Assembly (NCBI GenBank): GCA_045545435.1
Contig: JAZQAV010000114.1
Location: 1 to 7,675 of the forward strand
Direction of reading: 5' to 3'
Length of the DNA: 7,675 bases
DNA from: UMGS1502 sp045545435
GTDB taxonomy: Bacteria > Actinomycetota > Coriobacteriia > Coriobacteriales > Eggerthellaceae
In this document: positions 1 through 6,509 of the stretch, piece by piece
How the letters are laid out: every line of letters begins with the position of its first letter
Position numbering within the stretch: the stretch's first letter is position 1
Notes under the pieces: model-generated
What the model was told of the DNA's origin: nothing
The model's input: only the letters and a program-made list of their open reading frames with translations
Database searches by the model: none
Translations under genes and position numbers: made by a program

Positions 1-555
1 CGCCTTAAAGGCAGCCTCTATCACATGGTGCACGTTTTCGCCCGCGAGCTGGCGGATGTGAAGCGTAATACCCGCATTCGCCGCAAAGGCGATAAAGAAT
101 TCCTTGGCCAGCGACGCGTCGAACGAGCCCAGCATAACCGGGGCAACATCCATATCCCAGTACAGCGCCCCACGACCAGAAATATCAATCGCGGACAGCA
201 CGAGGGCTTCGTCCATAGGCAGCACCACGTCCCCAAAGCGCACGATACCGCGTTTGTCGCCCAGCGCCTCGGCAAAGGCACGACCAAGCACGATGCCGCA
301 GTCCTCAACCGTGTGGTGACCGTCAACCTCCAAGTCGCCCACAGCTTTCACGTCAAGGTCAAACAACCCGTGCCGCGCGAAAGCGTTCAGCATGTGATCG
401 AAAAAGCCGATACCCGTAGAGATAGTTGCCTCTCCGGTTCCGTCTATGTTCAGCGCAATGGTGATATCGGTTTCTTTTGTAGTGCGCGTAACAGCGGCCT
501 TGCGCGCACTTGAGCTCGCAGCTGCTGCAACGTTCTCACACGATTTTGCATCCAT
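1..555 (-). CDS. hisB: Imidazoleglycerol-phosphate dehydratase, C-terminus cut by window edge
   Basis: This gene encodes the dehydratase that converts imidazole glycerol phosphate to imidazole acetol phosphate, a cytoplasmic step of histidine synthesis. 185 codons are visible, and the reading frame is still open at position 1. Family signatures are clear: the TGIGFFDHML block (47-56), DGHHTVED (78-85), MDEA (114-117), the KEFF block (151-154) and GENVHHVIEAAFKA (172-185). The His and Glu residues of these blocks form the two manganese sites in the family. By family length about 15-20 residues should be missing. The first 17 or so residues (Ala- and Ser-rich) precede the usual start of the domain at ARKAAVTRTTKETDI. 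The ATG at 553-555 is chosen because an AAAGGA ribosome-binding site (565-570) lies 9 bases upstream, inside the last codons of hisC. Only 6 bases separate it from hisC, so the two genes are surely co-transcribed. It is the monofunctional type, with no phosphatase domain in front. Confidence 0.96.
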   Translation of the reverse strand, partial: MDAKSCENVAAAASSSARKAAVTRTTKETDITIALNIDGTGEATISTGIGFFDHMLNAFARHGLFDLDVKAVGDLEVDGHHTVEDCGIVLGRAFAEALGDKRGIVRFGDVVLPMDEALVLSAIDISGRGALYWDMDVAPVMLGSFDASLAKEFFIAFAANAGITLHIRQLAGENVHHVIEAAFKA

Positions 556-561
556 AAGAAC

Positions 562-1632
562 CTATCCTTTCAAAACGCGCTTCAGCGTATCAAGCAATCG
601 GTCGTTTTCCTGGGGCGACCCCACCGAAATACGCAAACAATTCTCCAAGTATTGCGAACGCGAGAAGTCGCGCACCAGCACCCCTTCGTCAAAAAGACGC
701 TGCCACACGTTCGCGGCATCATCAACGCGCACCAAGATATAGTTGGAAGACGAGGGGAACACCTGAACCCCTTCGATGGCGGCAAGCGCCTCCAGCAACC
801 GTCCACGCTCTTCGATGATCTTTTGGGCACCCGCCTCGAAACGAGCACGATTGCGATACACCACCCGCGCTATTGCCTGGGACACCGCATCCACCGAATA
901 GGGCTGACGCACCTTTTTGAACTCGTCGGTCACGCACGTGCTGGCAAGCAGGTAGCCTATGCGCACACCCGCCAAGCTGTACGCTTTGGAGAACGTCCGC
1001 AGGATAATGAGATTGTCGTACTCAGCCAAAAGCGCCACAACAGTTGACCGCGAGAACTCGAAGTAAGCCTCGTCCACCATGATGAGCGTATCGGACGCCT
1101 CAAGCGCACGACGAATGAATGCCTCGCTCGCAAGATCGGCCGTTGGGTTGTTGGGCGTGGTGATAACCGCGTAATCGATATCACCTTGCGCAAGGCGCTC
1201 GACAACCGCATCCTCGTTGATGGAGAAGTCTTCGTTGCGCACAACGTCAACAACCTCGGTGTTGGTAAGCATCGCGTTGTAGGCGTACACCGAAAACGTG
1301 GGCGGCATGTTGAGCATCTTCCTGCCGGGACCACCGTAGGCCAATGCGATATTGAACAGCAGCTCGTCACCGCCGTTGCCAATAATCACGTTATCGCGAT
1401 CCAAGCCGTTTTCTTGCGCGATCATGTCGCGCAGCTCGTTGGCCAACGGATCAGGGTAGCGATTGAAAGACACCTTGCGAATTTCGGCCTCGATCTGCGC
1501 ACGAATGTCCTCGGGAACATCGTTGGGGTTCTCGTTGGCCGAAATCATCACGTCGGCGGGAAGATACTTCGGATCGTACGGTTCAACACCTGCCAGCTGC
1601 GGCGCTGCTGAACGTACTGGGTGCTTCGGCAT
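562..1632 (-). CDS. hisC: Histidinol-phosphate aminotransferase
   Basis: A complete 356-residue class I/II pyridoxal-phosphate aminotransferase that makes histidinol phosphate from imidazole acetol phosphate with glutamate as amino donor. Visible motifs are NENPND (33-38), the cofactor-phosphate region GNGGDELL (85-92), TPNNPT (159-164) with the Asn that contacts the PLP ring, VDEAY (186-190) with its Asp and Tyr, and TFSKAYSLAGVRIGY (213-227). In the last of these, K216 is the expected Schiff-base lysine and R224 a phosphate ligand. NCLRISVGSP near residues 331-340 carries the substrate-carboxylate arginine (R334). The length is normal for HisC. The ATG at 1630-1632 has an AGAGAGGA ribosome-binding site 8 bases upstream. 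The gene sits between hisD (15-base gap) and hisB (6-base gap). HisC enzymes sometimes also act on aromatic keto acids, but the operon position makes histidine synthesis the main role. Confidence 0.97.
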   Translation of the reverse strand: MPKHPVRSAAPQLAGVEPYDPKYLPADVMISANENPNDVPEDIRAQIEAEIRKVSFNRYPDPLANELRDMIAQENGLDRDNVIIGNGGDELLFNIALAYGGPGRKMLNMPPTFSVYAYNAMLTNTEVVDVVRNEDFSINEDAVVERLAQGDIDYAVITTPNNPTADLASEAFIRRALEASDTLIMVDEAYFEFSRSTVVALLAEYDNLIILRTFSKAYSLAGVRIGYLLASTCVTDEFKKVRQPYSVDAVSQAIARVVYRNRARFEAGAQKIIEERGRLLEALAAIEGVQVFPSSSNYILVRVDDAANVWQRLFDEGVLVRDFSRSQYLENCLRISVGSPQENDRLLDTLKRVLKG

Positions 1633-1647
1633 GGTTTGTATCCTCTC

Positions 1648-2934
1648 TTAAGAAAGAAGGTCGCGGCGCAGCTCAACACTTCGTGCGTGAGCCCACAGCC
1701 CCTCGCGCTTGGCGATAGCGATGATGCTTTCGGCATCTGCGGCTAACGCTTCAGGCGAATACTCGATGATGCTCGACTTTTTAACGAACTCCTCAACGGA
1801 AAGCGGGCTTGAGAAGCGCGCCGTTCCACCTGTTGGCAGCGTGTGGTTGGGGCCGGCCACGTAGTCGCCCACCGCCTCGGGTGTCCACTCGCCCATGAAA
1901 ATGGCCCCCGCATGACGGATGCGGCCAAGCGATGCCGCCGGATTTGCAATGTGCAGCTCAAGGTGCTCAGGAGCAATCACGTTCACCGCCTGCAAGGCCT
2001 GGTCAAGATCGTTGCAGATGGTAATAAGGCCTTCGTTGTCAAGCGAAGCGGCAGTGATGTCGGCGCGCGTGGAGTCTTTAAGATGCTCGACGACAGCCGC
2101 CTCCACCGCGTCGGCGTACTCCGCGGAGAACGTTACCAGATAGCACGTGGCCAGCGGGTCATGCTCGGCCTGAGCCATGAGGTCAATTGCCACCATGCGC
2201 GGGTCGGCCGTTTCGTCGGCAACCACGCACACTTCAGAAGGTCCAGCGATCATATCGATTCCCACGTCGCCCGAAACCAGCTTCTTAGCTGCGGCAACAA
2301 ACGCATTGCCCGGACCGGTGATTTTGTCAACAGCGGGAATCTGCTCGGTACCGTAAGCAAGTGCCGCAATTGCCTGAGCACCGCCCACGGAGTAAATCTC
2401 GGTTACGCCCGACAACTGAGCAGCTTTAAGCACCGCCGGATCAAGCGAGCCGTCTTTAGTGGGCGGGTTTACCACGGCAATGCGCTTAACGCCTGCAACA
2501 GAGGCCGGAATGGCATTCATGAGCAGCGTGGAAGGATACAGTGCACGGCCACCGGGAACGTAAATGCCCACGGAATCCAACGGACGCACCTGTGCACCCA
2601 CGATAGCGCCGTTCGGACGCGTTGCGAACCAGCTTTGCTCAAGCTGACGCTCATGGAACTCGCGAATTTGAGCGGCGGCATGCTCAAGAGCTTCGCCAAG
2701 TTCGGCAGGGCACTGCGCGATTGCCGCATCAATGGCCTCTTGCGGCACGCGGAACGTTTCGATGTCCACCCCATCGAACTTCGAGGTGTACTCTTTCAGC
2801 GCCTCGTCACCGCGATTGCGCACATCCTCAACGATATCGGTTGCGGCCGCAAGCGCCTTGGCGTTAAACGCGCTTTTGCGCTGCAAGTGCTTATTGGAAA
2901 ATACCTCACCAGGTTCAAGTATCACACGACGCAT
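1648..2934 (-). CDS. hisD: Histidinol dehydrogenase
   Basis: A complete 428-residue zinc-dependent enzyme that oxidises L-histidinol to L-histidine in two NAD-dependent steps, the last reactions of the pathway. The length matches the family (E. coli HisD is 434). Expected residues are present: YVPGGRALYPST (125-136), GPGN (207-210), GPSE (231-234), zinc ligands Q255 and H258 in MAQAEHDP, the catalytic pair E323-H324 in APEHLELH, the ligand D357 in VGDYVAGPNHTLPTGG, and H416 near the C-terminus. The chosen start is the ATG at 2932-2934, because MRRVILEPGE is a typical HisD opening and a purine-rich GAAAGG lies about 9 bases upstream. A GTG 48 bases further upstream is in frame, but it adds residues unlike the family and lies next to a hairpin. 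It follows hisZG in the operon after a 78-base gap and is followed by hisC after 15 bases. Confidence 0.97.
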   Translation of the reverse strand: MRRVILEPGEVFSNKHLQRKSAFNAKALAAATDIVEDVRNRGDEALKEYTSKFDGVDIETFRVPQEAIDAAIAQCPAELGEALEHAAAQIREFHERQLEQSWFATRPNGAIVGAQVRPLDSVGIYVPGGRALYPSTLLMNAIPASVAGVKRIAVVNPPTKDGSLDPAVLKAAQLSGVTEIYSVGGAQAIAALAYGTEQIPAVDKITGPGNAFVAAAKKLVSGDVGIDMIAGPSEVCVVADETADPRMVAIDLMAQAEHDPLATCYLVTFSAEYADAVEAAVVEHLKDSTRADITAASLDNEGLITICNDLDQALQAVNVIAPEHLELHIANPAASLGRIRHAGAIFMGEWTPEAVGDYVAGPNHTLPTGGTARFSSPLSVEEFVKKSSIIEYSPEALAADAESIIAIAKREGLWAHARSVELRRDLLS

Positions 2935-2983
2935 TATGAACACCCTTTCTTCGTTTAGCGTCCGCTTTAATTCAAAACTCACA

Positions 2984-3004
2984 TGGCTGCTGAAATAGCA
3001 GCCA
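2984..3004 (-). other. Stem-loop between hisZG and hisD
   Basis: A perfect 8-base inverted repeat (TGGCTGCT / AGCAGCCA) with a 5-base loop lies 8 bases downstream of the hisZG stop codon on the transcribed strand. The sequence after the stem on that strand is TGTGAGTTTTG, so there is no immediate U tract and it does not look like an efficient intrinsic terminator. It may be an mRNA processing or stability element, or a partial terminator that lowers expression of hisD and later genes relative to hisZG. The structure is seen; the role is inferred. Confidence 0.55.
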
Positions 3005-3012
3005 GAACAATC

Positions 3013-4722
3013 CTATTTAACCGCGCCCCCAGCAGTAACTTTGAGCTCCTGGCCGGCAACCTGTTTCCCCAGTTCGGCCGCAAGCTTTCTCACGCGGTCG
3101 TCGGTTCTAAAACTGCACACGTTCGCGAAGAATCGCGCCGTGGACGATAGCACTTCGTCCACGATAACCAGGTTGTTCTCACGCAGCGTTTTTCCCGTGG
3201 CCGTTATGTCCACAATGCAATCGGACATGCCGGTAAGTGGGCCAAGTTCGATATTACCGCTTAGCTTGACAATTTCCACCTGCGTTCCCTTGCGCGCGAA
3301 GTGTGCCTCGGTGATGCGCGGGTACTTGGTGGTAACGCGCAAGCTGCCAAGTTTGCGATAGCGCTCGGCAACCGCCTGCTGCGTGCCTTCCTTCTGCGCC
3401 ACAATAAAGCGGCAGCCGCCGAAACGAAGGTCGGTAAGCTCCACCACATCGGCGCCCGTCTCCATCAGTGAATCTTCGCCGCAGATACCGCAGTCTGCGG
3501 CACCCATTTCAACGAACACCGGTGCATCTGAGGGGCGCACGATAATGTACTCCACACCGGGATTGCGAATGATAAGCTGGCGACCTGGATTCTCGAGCCC
3601 CTCAGTATTAAGGCCCGCCCTGGATAGCACGTCAATCGCGTCGGGATTCAGCGATCCTTTGGGGATGGCGATGCGAAGCGGACGCTCCTCGCCCGATTGC
3701 TCTTCGTTGGCTGCCGCCATGGCTTCGTCCAAATAGAACGCAAACCCAGCAGCAGGGCGATCGGTGCCGAAATTGGCAAGCATGTTATCGTAGCGGCCAC
3801 CGCTTCCAAGGGGCGTTCCCAAACGAGAGGAAAACGCCTCGAACACGATGCCCGTGTAGTAATCGAACGAGCTCATAACCGAGAAATCGATGAGTATGCG
3901 CGCTTCAAGACCAGCGTCAACCAGCATGTCGTAGGTTGCCTCGAAGTCATCAAGACCATCGGCACATCCAAGCGGGGTCACCAACTCGCGCACCGCCTGA
4001 ATAGCCTCGCGACCGCCGCGAATGCGTGATAGCTTGCGGATAGCGTCGGCGAACACCGGCGCCGCGGCGCCTTCCATCACCTTGTCGTCCAGCGATTCAC
4101 CGCGCGCAACTTTCAAAATACGCTCGGGGTCGGTAAGCCGATCGATTTCAACGAAATTGGACTCGTGGAACGCGTTGAGCACCGCATCGCACCAGGCAGG
4201 CTTCGCAAGGCTCACTTTCAAAAGCGAGCGCAAGACGCCCACCGTAGCAAGTGACATCTTGAAGTTGGAAACCCCTGCAATCTGCAGCGCCTGCGCGAAC
4301 AAAATGATCACCTCGGCATCGGTGGCAAAACCACGCTCGCCTATGCACTCGATACCAATTTGGGTACGCTCACGCACGTCGGCACGCTGACGTCCTTCCA
4401 CCTCGCGAAACACACGCTGCATATAACGAAACCGGAAAGGGCCCGGTTGATTTGCCAGCCTGGTAGAGCACATGCGCGCAACCTGCAACGTAACGTCAGG
4501 GCGCAGCGTAACCAAATCGCCCTTTGCATCGAAGAACTTGAACGGCGCTGCGGGGATGCGCCCGCCTGCCTGCATAACCGCAAGGTTTTCAAGCGTTGGC
4601 GTTTCGATGGGCACATAGCCGCGTTTTGCGAAACAGTCCTGCACGGCACGTTCAGTAGATTCACGCGCGAGAGCCTCATCGGCCAGCACATCGCGAAAAC
4701 CCGCTGGGGTAACAAAATCCAT
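3013..4722 (-). CDS. hisZG: HisZ-HisG fusion: ATP phosphoribosyltransferase regulatory and catalytic subunits in one chain
   Basis: A 569-residue protein joining two normally separate subunits of ATP phosphoribosyltransferase, which condenses ATP and PRPP in the first committed step of histidine synthesis. Residues 1 to about 335 are HisZ, a histidyl-tRNA-synthetase paralogue: RPDVT (74-78), FRYMQRVFREVEGR (98-111), ERTQIGIECIG (118-128), DYYTGIVFEAF (287-297) and GSGGRYDNM (306-314). A short linker rich in Ala, Glu and Ser (about 336-346) leads to HisG (347-569), which begins RPLRIAIPKGSL. It shows IVRPSDAPVF, GAADCGICGEDSL (407-419) and the PRPP-binding loop DITATGKTLRENN (505-517). The HisG part is the short form, without the C-terminal ACT-like domain, and short forms need HisZ for activity and histidine feedback. 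The frame is continuous across the junction. The start at 4720-4722 has AAGGA 8 bases upstream and gives a typical HisZ beginning; an in-frame TTG further upstream would lie within the -10 box. First gene of the operon. Confidence 0.95.
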   Translation of the reverse strand: MDFVTPAGFRDVLADEALARESTERAVQDCFAKRGYVPIETPTLENLAVMQAGGRIPAAPFKFFDAKGDLVTLRPDVTLQVARMCSTRLANQPGPFRFRYMQRVFREVEGRQRADVRERTQIGIECIGERGFATDAEVIILFAQALQIAGVSNFKMSLATVGVLRSLLKVSLAKPAWCDAVLNAFHESNFVEIDRLTDPERILKVARGESLDDKVMEGAAAPVFADAIRKLSRIRGGREAIQAVRELVTPLGCADGLDDFEATYDMLVDAGLEARILIDFSVMSSFDYYTGIVFEAFSSRLGTPLGSGGRYDNMLANFGTDRPAAGFAFYLDEAMAAANEEQSGEERPLRIAIPKGSLNPDAIDVLSRAGLNTEGLENPGRQLIIRNPGVEYIIVRPSDAPVFVEMGAADCGICGEDSLMETGADVVELTDLRFGGCRFIVAQKEGTQQAVAERYRKLGSLRVTTKYPRITEAHFARKGTQVEIVKLSGNIELGPLTGMSDCIVDITATGKTLRENNLVIVDEVLSSTARFFANVCSFRTDDRVRKLAAELGKQVAGQELKVTAGGAVK

Positions 4723-4740
4723 GTTGCATTTCCTTCTGTC

Positions 4741-4794
4741 TGCGCAGGTTGTCGGCCAGCCTGCGCAACCGCTCGCATCGCAAACACGCAATGC
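4741..4794 (-). promoter_or_regulatory. Structured leader of the his operon (two hairpins)
   Basis: Between the predicted transcription start and hisZG two hairpins can form on the minus strand. The first pairs GCATTGC with GCGATGC (4775-4794, 7 pairs including one G-U, 6-base loop). The second pairs TGCGCAGG with CCTGCGCA (4741-4767, 8 perfect pairs, 11-base loop). The second ends about 4 bases before the hisZG ribosome-binding site. There is no run of His codons, no T-box signature and no U tract, so this is neither a classical his attenuator nor a terminator. Control of translation start is possible but inferred. Confidence 0.4.
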
Positions 4795-4823
4795 GAAACG
4801 AAGCGGCGTTCTGTAACCAATCA

Positions 4824-4852
4824 ATTATAAAAGCCTTGCTTGGGCCAATAGA
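4824..4852 (-). promoter_or_regulatory. Probable his operon promoter
   Basis: On the minus strand a perfect consensus -10 box, TATAAT, lies at 4824-4829. At a 17-base spacing the -35 position (4847-4852) reads TCTATT, which is poor, so activity may depend on an activator or be modest. The predicted start near 4817 would give a leader of about 95 bases before hisZG. This is the best -10 in the gap and faces the operon. Confidence 0.5.
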
Positions 4853-4885
4853 CCGCAGCAAACTTTCTACTTGCGATGTTCTTTA

Positions 4886-4915
4886 CTTTATCACAGTAGA
4901 GTAATAAAGCAACAA
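4886..4915 (-). promoter_or_regulatory. Second promoter-like site with overlapping palindrome (possible operator)
   Basis: A 24-base imperfect palindrome occupies 4886-4909. Its 9-base arms, CTTTATCAC and GTAATAAAG on the plus strand, match as inverted repeats at 8 of 9 positions around a 6-base centre. On the minus strand it overlaps a promoter-like pair, TTGTTG (4910-4915) and GATAAA (4887-4892), at exactly 17 bases spacing. A palindrome covering spacer and -10 is a classic repressor arrangement. Which protein binds is unknown, and the promoter match is only moderate. The rest of the gap from here to 4983 shows nothing else I can name. Confidence 0.4.
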
Positions 4916-4983
4916 AAGGGAAACCAGTACGTGATTCTTTCACAACCCCTTCACGAGAGCGCCGCGCGACGAATAGCAACATC

Positions 4984-5008
4984 AAAAGAGCCCTCATGCG
5001 AGGGCTCT
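4984..5008 (-). terminator. Intrinsic terminator of the nitroreductase gene
   Basis: A perfect 9-base stem, AGAGCCCTC paired with GAGGGCTCT, with a 4-base loop, is followed on the minus strand by TTTT that starts within the stem's last base. It lies 34 bases past the stop codon of the minus-strand nitroreductase gene. It should insulate that gene from the his promoter region further along. Confidence 0.85.
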
Positions 5009-5042
5009 GCCTGTATGCGAAATATTGCGAAACGCCTTGTTT

Positions 5043-5780
5043 CTACTGCGCAACCACGTACTTTCCACCGCGGCCCCATTCCCAGGTGCCTTCAAGACCG
5101 CTACCCAGCATGAAATGGTATTTGCATATGCCGAAGTCAACGTCGTGAACCGGACGCTCCGTGTTCACCAGGTCGGCGCGCACTTCCCCGTTTTCCCACG
5201 TGAAAACGGTAGGCTGGCAGTTGACGGCGGTCGGGCCGGCCAGCACGCAATCGATGGCTTGCGCAAACCATTCGGGCGCATCCGCAGCATCCCCTGCCAT
5301 AATTTGCGCCGGCTTCTTGGTGCGCGCGCGCAAACCCGTGCGGATGCCAGCCTGCTTCAACGGCTGATGGTCCGGCACGTAACCCAGCGTGATTATGCAC
5401 ACCACATCTTCGCCTTCGCCCAGCTCAAAAGCCACGGTTTCCTTTTTGTAGGTAGAGGCTACCCAACAAGAGCCCAAACCCAATTGCGTTGCGAGCAGCA
5501 CCAGCTCCTCGCCAAAAAAACCGATTTTCTCACGCTCGATCATGTCGTCTGTGCACATGCACGCGATGCAATACTTCACATCGGTCGCGAACAGCCTGCG
5601 CTCCATGATGGCGGCATACCCGTTTTCGGCCGAAGGCCCAATAAGCTGAAAATGCAAGCCTTCACGAGCGTTAATCTCGTCGATGCGCGATTGCAACGCT
5701 TCAAGTTTTTCGGGCTCAACCAGCTGATCGGTGTATGCTCGGTTGGAAATACGCTTTTCGGCGGCTTCAAGCAAGTTCAT
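5043..5780 (-). CDS. Nitroreductase-family protein (TM1586-like)
   Basis: A complete 245-residue protein of the nitroreductase fold, most like the TM1586-type putative nitroreductases (double-length relatives of the FMN-binding family). The family uses FMN and NAD(P)H to reduce nitro groups, quinones or other electron-poor substrates, but the natural substrate cannot be read from sequence. Seen motifs are the N-terminal KRISNRAYTD (9-18), whose arginines contact the FMN phosphate in the family, GLGSCWVASTY (101-111), the repeated-half feature AGPTAVNCQPTVF (181-193), and DFGICKYHF (215-223). No signal peptide or membrane segment is visible, so it should be cytoplasmic. The ATG at 5778-5780 follows a strong GAAAGGGG ribosome-binding site. 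It is a single-gene unit with its own promoter and terminator, divergent from a GNAT gene. Cysteines are frequent (C71, C74, C76, C106, C128, C178, C188, C219), but I see no cluster-binding pattern that I can assign. Confidence 0.88.
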   Translation of the reverse strand: MNLLEAAEKRISNRAYTDQLVEPEKLEALQSRIDEINAREGLHFQLIGPSAENGYAAIMERRLFATDVKYCIACMCTDDMIEREKIGFFGEELVLLATQLGLGSCWVASTYKKETVAFELGEGEDVVCIITLGYVPDHQPLKQAGIRTGLRARTKKPAQIMAGDAADAPEWFAQAIDCVLAGPTAVNCQPTVFTWENGEVRADLVNTERPVHDVDFGICKYHFMLGSGLEGTWEWGRGGKYVVAQ

Positions 5781-5806
5781 ATGCCCACCCCTTTCTCTTT
5801 GCTCGT

Positions 5807-5815
5807 ATTATAGCA
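5807..5815 (-). promoter_or_regulatory. Extended -10 promoter of the nitroreductase gene
   Basis: On the minus strand TGCTATAAT gives a perfect -10 (TATAAT, 5807-5812) with the TGn extension. The -35 region is weak, as is normal for extended -10 promoters. The predicted start near 5800 leaves a leader of about 20 bases, just enough for the ribosome-binding site. No equally good promoter is visible for the divergent plus-strand gene; TATAGC at 5835-5840 is a weak candidate. Confidence 0.6.
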
Positions 5816-5862
5816 ATCAACGAAAAATAGCGAATATAGCATCGTGTTTTAATGGGAGAGTC

Positions 5863-6360
5863 ATGCTTAGCCTTCGTGCATACCGTAAAAACGACGCCCC
5901 TACCATCCTTTCCTGGTGCTCGAACGAAAGGTCGTTTTACCAATGGTCGGCGGGAATTCTAGGCACCTATCCCGCTACCGTTGAGCGGTTTGCCTTTGTT
6001 GAGACTATGATGCCGTATGTTGCACAAGACGAAGAAGGCCCTGTTGGGTTTTTCACCTTGCGCCATCCCGACGGGCGACCGCATGAGCTTCGCATGGGAT
6101 TCGTCATCGTCGATCCAACAAAACGTGGAACGGGACTTGGTTGCGCCATGGTTAAACAAGGCCTCAGCGTTGCATTCGGGCAGTTGGGCGCTGAAAAAGT
6201 TTCCTTGAGTGTGTTCGAAAACAACGAAGCTGCTTACCGATGCTACAAAGCAGCTGGGTTTAAAGACGTGATGCTCGACCAGCCCGAGACGTACGAGCTC
6301 AACGGCGCCACCTGGGTATGTCGCGAGATGGAAATAACACGGCCACAATATAAGCGATAA
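5863..6360 (+). CDS. GNAT-family N-acetyltransferase
   Basis: A complete 165-residue acetyltransferase of the GNAT fold, closest in layout to the RimJ/RimL-like branch. The acetyl-CoA pyrophosphate loop (motif A) is RGTGLG (88-93), preceded by the beta strand GFVIVDP (79-85). The later VFENNEAAYRCYKAAGF (117-133) is the characteristic motif B region, where the conserved Tyr and the CYKAAGF end are typical. These residues show it uses acetyl-CoA, but the acceptor (a protein N-terminus, amino sugar, antibiotic or small amine) cannot be told. The ATG at 5863 is chosen because the family sequence begins there (MLSLRAYRKND) and GGGAGAG (5854-5860) lies just upstream, though only 2-4 bases away. 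The open frame continues upstream into the nitroreductase gene without a good start. It is divergent from the nitroreductase gene and convergent with the CRP/FNR gene. Confidence 0.88.
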   Translation: MLSLRAYRKNDAPTILSWCSNERSFYQWSAGILGTYPATVERFAFVETMMPYVAQDEEGPVGFFTLRHPDGRPHELRMGFVIVDPTKRGTGLGCAMVKQGLSVAFGQLGAEKVSLSVFENNEAAYRCYKAAGFKDVMLDQPETYELNGATWVCREMEITRPQYKR

Positions 6361-6509
6361 GCGCTTACCAAGCAGAACAGCGCACCATAGCAAACTGAAC
6401 ACCGGGTTTGCTCCTGTTTAATGACTACGTAAGCCCGTGCTTCGCCCACGTAGCCCAAAGACGCGGCAACTACTGCCGCATAGGCGAGAGACACGCAAAT
6501 AGCAGCAAA
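6361..6509. other. Convergent gap with several hairpins, no gene
   Basis: This gap separates the ends of the GNAT and CRP/FNR genes. It holds AGCAAAC / GTTTGCT (6389-6412, 7 pairs, 10-base loop, then CCTGTTTAA on the plus strand), CTACGT / ACGTAG (6425-6453, long loop), and GCGGCA / TGCCGC (6463-6479, 5-base loop). A fourth, CAGCAAA / TTTGCTG (6503-6521), spans the CRP/FNR stop codon. A 10-base palindrome TAAGCGCTTA spans the GNAT stop codon. None has a strong U tract; together they may end transcription from both sides, but no single site is a confident terminator. Confidence 0.45.

Noticed and set aside
25..513. Plus-strand open frame of 162 codons opposite hisB
   Set aside because: It is the antisense shadow of hisB, whose minus-strand translation has clear family motifs; this frame has no recognisable domain or ribosome-binding site.
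1843..2958. Plus-strand open frame of 371 codons opposite hisD
   Set aside because: It is long but antisense to a fully conserved HisD, rich in His, Arg and Cys as expected of a shadow frame, and has no recognisable domain.
2935..2982. Possible 16-residue extension of HisD from a GTG
   Set aside because: No ribosome-binding site, directly beside a hairpin, and MRRVILEPGE from the later ATG is the typical family start.
4723..4824. Possible N-terminal extension of HisZG from an in-frame TTG
   Set aside because: The start would sit within the consensus -10 box, lacks a ribosome-binding site, and adds residues unlike HisZ; the ATG at 4720-4722 has a good AAGGA.
4930..4948. CRP-like site TGTGA-N5-TCACG on the minus strand upstream of the his operon
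   Set aside because: The matched arms are only four bases and the spacing is 5 rather than 6, so it is weak enough to be chance.
4723..4983. T-box or classical his attenuator upstream of hisZG
   Set aside because: I find no AGGGTGGNACCGCG-like T-box sequence, no terminator with a U tract, and no run of His codons on the minus strand.
4871..5113. Plus-strand open frame of 80 codons
   Set aside because: It runs through the palindrome and the terminator stem and into the nitroreductase gene in antisense; no ribosome-binding site or family match.
6243..6494. Minus-strand open frame of 83 codons in the convergent gap
   Set aside because: GTG start without a ribosome-binding site, about half of it antisense to the GNAT gene, and crossed by several hairpins.
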